Source: DATJPD01 sp035506575 (GTDB lineage: Bacteria > Pseudomonadota > Alphaproteobacteria > CACIAM-22H2). Taken from it: DNA of 64,000 nt. The position numbers and the translations under genes were made by a program. The stretch covers positions 124,001 to 188,000 of the forward strand of contig DATJPD010000100.1 in assembly GCA_035506575.1 (NCBI GenBank). The letters run 5' to 3'. How positions within the stretch are numbered: position 1 is the first letter of the stretch; each line of letters opens with the position of its first letter. Positions 59,417-64,000 of the stretch are shown here, one piece after another. The notes beneath the pieces were generated by a model, which did not search any database, was not told the origin of the DNA, and worked only from the letters and a program-made list of their open reading frames with translations.

Positions 59417-59767
59417 GTGGACCTCTATCACGTCTGGTGCGACCTCAAGCCGGGGGTCAAGGACACCGCCTTCTGCGAGGGTGTCGCGAAATATCTCGGC
59501 CACCTCAAATCGGAGGGGCTGATCGCGGGCTGGCGGCTGACCCGGCGCAAGCTGGGGCTGGGTCCTTCCGAGATCGGCGAGTTCCACCTGATGATCGAGG
59601 TCAAGGACCTGGCCCAGCTCGACGCGGCGTTCGGCCGCGTCGCCAGCCGCAAGGAGCCGGTCGAAAGCATCCATTTCGGCGTGAACTCGCTGGTGCAGAA
59701 CGCGCGCTTCGCGCTGTACCGCGACTTCCCCGATGCCGTGCGCCAGCGCGGCGAGGAGAAGTTCTAG
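59417..59767 (+). CDS. DUF6614 family protein
   Basis: 116 aa small soluble alpha/beta protein; MDLYHVWCDLKPGVKDTAFCEGVAKYLGHLK and IGEFHLMIEVKDLAQLD are characteristic. Ferredoxin-like dimeric fold likely (inference); function unknown. Follows moaB by 12 nt. GTG at 59417 is the family-consistent start. Its stop overlaps the convergent glycosyltransferase by 4 nt. Confidence 0.78.
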   Translation: MDLYHVWCDLKPGVKDTAFCEGVAKYLGHLKSEGLIAGWRLTRRKLGLGPSEIGEFHLMIEVKDLAQLDAAFGRVASRKEPVESIHFGVNSLVQNARFALYRDFPDAVRQRGEEKF

Positions 59768-60345
59768 CCGCCGCGGCGGCCGCGATAGGCGTCCTCGTCG
59801 TCCACGTCGGCAAGGATCTCCGCGAACGCGACACGCCGGCTCTTGAGCCCGGCAAGCGTGTCGGCGAGCGCGTGCGGCGTCGACCAGCGGACCTGCGCGA
59901 ACAGCGCGTACGGCAACCGCGTGCGCGCGCCGATCAGCCAGTAACCGCCGTCCGCGGCCGGCCCGAAGACGAATTCGCACCGACCCAGCGCCCGAAAGGC
60001 GCGCCACACGTGGCGGGCGTCGAGATCGGGGATGTCGGCGCCCACGATGCAGACGGGCCCGCGCGTGCGCCCGAGGCTCCGCGCCATGCGGGCCCCCAGA
60101 TCGCCGCGGCCCTGGCCCGCGCGGGGCAGCGGCAACGGCCAGAGCCGCGCGCTGCCGGCGGCACGGTCAGGCGTCACCGCCAGAAGGGTCCGCCAGCGCC
60201 GGTCGCGCGCGAGCCGGCGCAGCACGGTCGCAAGCGTTCGCCGGTAGAAGGCAAGCGCGGCACCCGGGCCGATGCCGCGCGCAAGCCGCTGCTTCACCCG
60301 GCCCAGCTGCGGCGCCCGCGCAAAGACGATGAGCGTGCGCGTCAT
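59764..60345 (-). CDS. TIGR04282-type glycosyltransferase
   Basis: 193 aa GT-A-like nucleotidyl/glycosyl transferase: MTRTLIVFARAPQLGRVKQRLARGIG, VCIVGADIPDLDARHVWRAF and FVFGPAADGGYWLIGA. The family is catalogued as arsenosugar-biosynthesis associated. It overlaps the upstream TIGR04283-type gene by 4 nt, and the two always tend to pair. No arsenic methylase or radical SAM partner is in this window, so the sugar product is open. Confidence 0.85.
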   Translation of the reverse strand: MTRTLIVFARAPQLGRVKQRLARGIGPGAALAFYRRTLATVLRRLARDRRWRTLLAVTPDRAAGSARLWPLPLPRAGQGRGDLGARMARSLGRTRGPVCIVGADIPDLDARHVWRAFRALGRCEFVFGPAADGGYWLIGARTRLPYALFAQVRWSTPHALADTLAGLKSRRVAFAEILADVDDEDAYRGRRGG

Positions 60346-61010
60346 CCGTAGAACCTGGCGAGGCGCGCCGGCGCCACGCCGGCGAAGTAAAGACCGAGGC
60401 AGAGAAGGTTGCGGAGCGGCCGCAGCCAATATCCTTCGCGCCGGTAGCGCGCGGCGGAGGTGACGGCGCGCGCGGACAGGGCCACGAGATTGGCGCGCCC
60501 GATGCGGCGCACGAGCTCCACGTCCTCCATCAGCGGCACGGCGGCGAACCCGCCGAGCGCCCGATAGGCCGCGGCATGGATCAGGAGCCCTTGGTCGCCG
60601 TAGGGCAGCCCCAAGGTGCCGCACCGCCAGGCGACGATGGATTCCAGGCGGCGCGCCGCCGGAGCCGTATCGGCGAGCGCAAAGCGGAAATAGCCGGCCC
60701 GGCGCGCGTTGGCTGGTTCTGCGCAGAACGACCGGACCGTGGCGGCCCAGCCCGCCTCGAGGCAGGTGTCGGCGTGCAGGAACAGGAACCAATCGCCGCG
60801 CGCCGCGTCGGCCCCCGCCTTGAGCTGCGCGCCGCGGCCGCGCGCACCCGCGAAGACACGGCAGCCCGCGGCCGCCGCCACGTCGGTTGTGCCGTCGGAC
60901 GACCCGCCATCGCTGACGATGATCTCGCCGGGGGTCCCGTCCGCGAGCGACGCCAGGCTGGCCGGCAGCGAAGCCGCCGCGTTCAGAGTGGGAATGATCA
61001 CGCTCAGCAT
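60342..61010 (-). CDS. TIGR04283-type family 2 glycosyltransferase
   Basis: 222 aa GT2: LSVIIPTLNAAASLPASLASL, IIVSDGGSSDGTTDVA, and GDWFLFLHADTCLEAGW with the DxD-like metal motif, then GDQGLLIHAAAYRALGGF. The C-terminal segment (LRNLLCLGLYFAGVAP) may touch the membrane. Start at 61010 (MLSVIIPT). First gene of the pair; divergent from the kinase gene (70 nt). Confidence 0.87.
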   Translation of the reverse strand: MLSVIIPTLNAAASLPASLASLADGTPGEIIVSDGGSSDGTTDVAAAAGCRVFAGARGRGAQLKAGADAARGDWFLFLHADTCLEAGWAATVRSFCAEPANARRAGYFRFALADTAPAARRLESIVAWRCGTLGLPYGDQGLLIHAAAYRALGGFAAVPLMEDVELVRRIGRANLVALSARAVTSAARYRREGYWLRPLRNLLCLGLYFAGVAPARLARFYG

Positions 61011-61080
61011 GAGTGGCGATGATAGCAGCCCTATCGCCGTTGCGGCCGCCGGGCTATGTAACCGCAAGGCCTGTCACCTG

Positions 61081-62070
61081 ATGCCCGATCGCACGCCCCT
61101 GCCCAACCGCACAGCTCTCGCCGCGGCCCTGACCGCGCATGGCGCCTACGGACCGGTGCGCGCGGGCGACCTCCTCGAGCTGCCGCGCCGCGGGCTTGCG
61201 CACCGCCATTGGCGGCTGCGCGGCCGGGCCGTGCTGCTGCGCGTCCCGCTCCTGGGCGGCCCCGATGCCGCGGCCGCACTCGCGCGCCAAGCCGAGGCGT
61301 TCCGCCGGATGAGCGCCTCCGGCCATGCCCCCCAGCTTCACGGCGTCGTCATGCCCACGGCCGGGCTTTCCGGCGGCGCCTTGATCGTCGAAGAGATCCG
61401 CGGCCGCGCCCCGGTCGTGCCGCGCGATTTTGCGGCGCTCGCGGCGGCCCTGGCGGCGATCCACGCTCTGCCGCTGCCGCCCGAGGCGGCGCGCGCACCG
61501 CTGCCCTCGCCCGCCGATGCGTTCGGCGACACGCTCGCGACGATCGAGCGGCATCTTAAGATCGCCTGGCCCACCCTTGGCCACGTCCTGCGAGCGCGCC
61601 TGGCTGCCGAACGTGACTGGGCGCGCCGCACCGCGGCCGAGCAAGGCCCGGCGTTGCGCGCGGGTCCGCGCGCGCTCGTGGTCACCGACGCGCACCCGCG
61701 CAATTTCATCCTGCGCGCGGACGGGCGTGCGGTCTGCGTCGACCTCGAAAAAACGATGTATGGAGCGCCGGCGATCGACCTCGCCCATGCCATGCTGCCG
61801 GCCGCGATCGCCTGGGGCCGGCAGGGCGAGCGTGTCACCGAGGCGGACCGCGGCCGGTTTCTTAACGCCTATTTGAAGCGGCGCGGCATGGACGCCGCAG
61901 GGGCGCTCGGGCCCCAGTTCGATCTGTGGCGGCGGTTGACCAGGTTGCGCACGACGGCCGCGTTCGCGGCGTTTCGTACCGGTAAGGCCGGACGCGTGCT
62001 CGGACCGGCGGCCCAGCGCCTCGCCCGCCGCGCGATCGCCCTGGCCCTCACGACGGAGGCGCTCGAGTAG
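61081..62070 (+). CDS. APH-fold phosphotransferase/kinase
   Basis: 329 aa protein of the aminoglycoside-phosphotransferase/protein-kinase-like fold. The catalytic loop is VVTDAHPRNFILRADGRAVCVDLEKTMYG, with His/Asn and the metal-binding Asp; the N-lobe is degenerate (HRHWRLRGRAVLLRVPLLGG). The substrate is unknown. It stands divergent from the TIGR04283/TIGR04282 pair, so it may act on the same sugar pathway (inference). Confidence 0.75.
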   Translation: MPDRTPLPNRTALAAALTAHGAYGPVRAGDLLELPRRGLAHRHWRLRGRAVLLRVPLLGGPDAAAALARQAEAFRRMSASGHAPQLHGVVMPTAGLSGGALIVEEIRGRAPVVPRDFAALAAALAAIHALPLPPEAARAPLPSPADAFGDTLATIERHLKIAWPTLGHVLRARLAAERDWARRTAAEQGPALRAGPRALVVTDAHPRNFILRADGRAVCVDLEKTMYGAPAIDLAHAMLPAAIAWGRQGERVTEADRGRFLNAYLKRRGMDAAGALGPQFDLWRRLTRLRTTAAFAAFRTGKAGRVLGPAAQRLARRAIALALTTEALE

Positions 62071-62134
62071 CAAACATGCGCAAACGGTTTACAAAAACGC
62101 GATTGGGCGGTTCAATGAGTGCGAATCGCATCTC

Positions 62135-63382
62135 TTGGGACTTCTCTCGCGCGTGAGCGTGCTCCTCGAATTCCTCGAATTCATCAACGGCGGACCGCAA
62201 CCGGCGGTCAACGACCTGCTGCATCGCGTGCTGGTCAAGAGCCGCAAGCTGACCTCGGCCGAGGCCGGCGTGGTGTTCATCACCCACGGCCAGGGGCGCA
62301 AGAAGCGCCTCGCCGTCGCCAGCGTGCAGAACGACGTCGTGAAAGTGCCCGAGGAGGCGCTCAAGCTCACCGCCGATCCGGACTCCATCGCCGGCTACGT
62401 CGCGAAGACGGGCGAGCGGGTGCGGGTCGACGACGTGCAGAAGATTCCGGCCGACAAGCCCTATCATTTCGATCCCGAGACCGACCGCCTCACCGGCTTC
62501 CGCTCGAAATCGGTGCTCGCCTTCCCGCTCAAGAACTACGCCGACGAGGTGATCGGGGTGATCGAGTTGATCAACAAGCGGGTTGACGGCGGCCAGGGGC
62601 CGGTGCCGTTCACCAGCGAGGACGCAGCCCTCATCCAGCCGATCAACCATATCGTCGGCGGTGCGATCGACCGCGCCTTGATGATCGAGCGCATCTCCGA
62701 GCAGAACCGCCGCCTCAAGGAGCGCAGCCGGCTGATGGCCCGCCAGCGCCGCCAGATCGCGACGCTCAAGGACCAGACCGAAGAGGCCTTCCAGCTGTCG
62801 ATCCGCCTCCTCGCGCGCGCCGCCGAGCTCTACGACGAGGACACCGGCAACCATATCGTGCGGGTCAACGAGTACAGCTACCTCCTGGCCAGGCGCCTCG
62901 GCCAGCCCGAGGCGTTCTGCGACGAGATCCGCTATTCGGCGCAGCTGCACGACGTGGGCAAGATGAGCGTCGATTCGGCGGTGCTCAAGAAGAAGGGCCA
63001 CCTGACGCCGACCGAGCGGCGCGAGATGAACCTGCACCCGAAATACGGGCACCAGATCCTGTCGCAATCGAACCGCCTCAAGATGGCGGCCGACATCGCC
63101 CTTTGCCATCACGAGAAGTGGGATGGCTCGGGCTATCCCAACGGCCTCAAGGGCGAGGACATCCCGCTCTCGGCGCGTATCGTGCAGCTGGCCGACGTCT
63201 ACGACGCGCTGCGCAGCCCGCGGCCTTACAAGGCCGGCTACACGCACGAGCAGGCCTACAAGATCATCACCGAGGGCGACGAACGCATCGAGCCGCGCAC
63301 CCATTTCGATCCCAAGCTCATCGAGCTGTTCAAGAAGTGCCACCACGAGCTCGACCGCGTGTGGAGCAAGCTGCAGGATTAG
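62135..63382 (+). CDS. GAF/HD-GYP domain cyclic-di-GMP phosphodiesterase
   Basis: 415 aa cytoplasmic signalling protein. A GAF domain (about 15-180; GFRSKSVLAFPLKNYADEVIGVIELIN) is joined by a helix to an HD-GYP domain: DEDTGNHIVRVNEYSYLLAR, the metal-binding QLHDVGKM, LHPKYGHQIL and HHEKWDGSGYPNGLKG, the GYP loop. All motifs for c-di-GMP hydrolysis are present. Start TTG at 62135; GTG at 62153 is possible. No GGDEF domain or paired response regulator is adjacent. Confidence 0.9.
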   Translation: MGLLSRVSVLLEFLEFINGGPQPAVNDLLHRVLVKSRKLTSAEAGVVFITHGQGRKKRLAVASVQNDVVKVPEEALKLTADPDSIAGYVAKTGERVRVDDVQKIPADKPYHFDPETDRLTGFRSKSVLAFPLKNYADEVIGVIELINKRVDGGQGPVPFTSEDAALIQPINHIVGGAIDRALMIERISEQNRRLKERSRLMARQRRQIATLKDQTEEAFQLSIRLLARAAELYDEDTGNHIVRVNEYSYLLARRLGQPEAFCDEIRYSAQLHDVGKMSVDSAVLKKKGHLTPTERREMNLHPKYGHQILSQSNRLKMAADIALCHHEKWDGSGYPNGLKGEDIPLSARIVQLADVYDALRSPRPYKAGYTHEQAYKIITEGDERIEPRTHFDPKLIELFKKCHHELDRVWSKLQD

Positions 63383-63394
63383 GACGCCGGTCAC

Positions 63395-63423
63395 TTGACC
63401 GGATGGCGCGCGGGTCCTATATC
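63395..63423 (+). promoter_or_regulatory. Strong-looking sigma-70 promoter upstream of TerB-like gene
   Basis: TTGACC (63395-63400) and TATATC (63418-63423) spaced 17 nt, the best -35/-10 pair I find in the window. The -35 overlaps an inverted repeat CCGGTCA-CT-TGACCGG (63387-63402), which could be an operator or the terminator hairpin of the preceding gene. Confidence 0.6.
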
Positions 63424-63429
63424 AGCCGC

Positions 63430-63618
63430 AACAATCGATCCGGGCCCCTCTGGCGAGGACCCTGGCATAGGGCCAGGCAACCTTGCGATGTCGGATCACC
63501 GTGTTCCGCGCCTCGCACGCGGGCGGTCGAGATCGCGGGCCCGCCGGCTGTTTAAGGCCCCCGACACGATCACCCGCTTCCCCGGTGCGCCACGGTGCAA
63601 CACCCGAGAGGCAGCACG
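63430..63618 (+). other. Structured leader or possible small RNA
   Basis: About 190 nt between the promoter and the TerB-like start codon, without a supported ORF. It contains the hairpin CCTGGC-ATAGG-GCCAGG (63461-63477) and GC-rich complementary tracts near 63518-63545. I cannot match it to a known riboswitch or to 6S/4.5S RNA. Confidence 0.25.
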
Positions 63619-64000
63619 ATGTCGAATTCCAGAGATCGCGATTCTCAGTTTACGGTGACGCCCGCCGAGCTCATGGCGGCGCATATCGTCGACTGCAAAG
63701 AGAAAACCCTCGATGCCGTCCTGACGGCGATGACCCTGGTGGCGGCGGCGGATGGATGGATTGATCCGGCCGAGCGCCACGAGATGGTCGCGTTCTTGAA
63801 GCGCAACGATCTCCTGCGGGTTTCCGAACGCGACATGAAGGACGAGGTCGAGCAGCGGATCCGCGAGCTGCGCGAGCCCGGTCACGTCCTGGCGGCCGCG
63901 TATCGCCTCGGGCGGTCCGGCGGACCGGGCGCCCAGCGCCTGGCGGTCGCGGCGGCGTGGGACGTCGCGGTGGCGGATTCGCGGGTCGATCCGCGCGAGC
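63619..64000 (+). CDS. TerB-like tellurite-resistance domain protein (3' end missing)
   Basis: Runs off the right edge; 127 residues seen. ELMAAHIVDCKEKTLDAVLTAMTLVAAADGWIDPAERHEMVAFL and the second VAAAWDVAVADSRVDPRE repeat the TerB acidic helical pattern (ADGxIDxxE). TerB-fold proteins are small all-helical metal-binding scaffolds often linked to membrane stress. Start ATG at 63619 follows CCGAGAGGCAGCACG, an acceptable ribosome site. Confidence 0.75.
   Translation, partial: MSNSRDRDSQFTVTPAELMAAHIVDCKEKTLDAVLTAMTLVAAADGWIDPAERHEMVAFLKRNDLLRVSERDMKDEVEQRIRELREPGHVLAAAYRLGRSGGPGAQRLAVAAAWDVAVADSRVDPRE

Noticed and set aside
63430..63618. 6S, 4.5S or riboswitch RNA
   Set aside because: The region is structured and has a promoter, but I could not match any conserved core, so it is kept only as a low-confidence leader.
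1..64000. Prophage, transposon or genomic-island boundaries
   Set aside because: No integrase, transposase, attachment-site repeat next to tRNA-Gln, or sharp change in composition was found.

Overview
The window is a G+C-rich stretch of chromosome (roughly two thirds G+C by eye). It reads as an alphaproteobacterium, most likely Rhodospirillales-like. The evidence is the rplY-pth-ychF run, a petABC cytochrome bc1 operon, a DUF6111 gene beside the CCA-adding enzyme, ETF-ubiquinone oxidoreductase, a moxR/DUF58/DUF4159 operon, and the flagellin type seen in a gene near 29 kb. No phage, transposase, CRISPR array or rRNA was seen. One tRNA (Gln, UUG) is present. Coding density is very high: many stops and starts overlap by 4 nt, and no gap exceeds 300 nt.

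Layout. 1-2.8 kb: rplY (cut at the left edge), pth, ychF and an mscL with a C-terminal zinc ribbon. 2.9-13.1 kb: mostly single genes, namely pirin, an MhpA-like FAD hydroxylase, a methyltransferase, a DUF1801 protein, a YhdP/AsmA-like giant, a ClC transporter, a dienelactone hydrolase, a VOC protein and a RidA-like protein. 13.1-20.1 kb (minus): a class III extradiol dioxygenase (ligA, ligB) upstream of a complete peptide-type ABC importer (dppABCDF-like). 20.4-24.2 kb (plus): a TauD/TfdA dioxygenase followed by a complete TRAP transporter (dctPQM). Together this is a scavenging and catabolic island for aromatic or organic acids. 24.2-27.6 kb (minus): mtnP, a fused class II aldolase/short-chain dehydrogenase and a small unknown gene, all translationally coupled. 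This looks like a methylthioadenosine disposal operon. 27.7-30.5 kb (minus): a putative lipoprotein and a flagellin-like protein whose variable middle is a pentapeptide-repeat beta-helix. The second of these is the most unusual gene here.

30.6-36.1 kb: hemF-trmL (minus), petABC (plus) with a clear terminator, then a soluble chemoreceptor-like protein with the signalling tip at the N-terminus and a Cache-like sensor at the C-terminus. 36.1-38.9 kb (minus): CCA-adding enzyme, DUF6111, a CoA-type Nudix hydrolase and DUF1285. 39-48.1 kb (plus): a moxR/DUF58/BatA-DUF4159/membrane-protein operon, a TPR-glycosyltransferase and a small unknown. 48.2-55.5 kb (minus): a PAS_5 protein, tRNA-Gln, fcl-gmd (GDP-L-fucose), ispE with a TPR lipoprotein, and ETF-QO. 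55.6-59.8 kb (plus): a family 4-like uracil-DNA glycosylase without Fe-S cysteines, a soluble lytic transglycosylase, moaB and DUF6614. 59.8-64 kb: a TIGR04282/TIGR04283 glycosyltransferase pair (minus), then an APH-fold kinase, a GAF/HD-GYP protein and a TerB-like gene cut by the right edge (plus).

Functions are assigned by reading motifs and family resemblance. No database search was possible.
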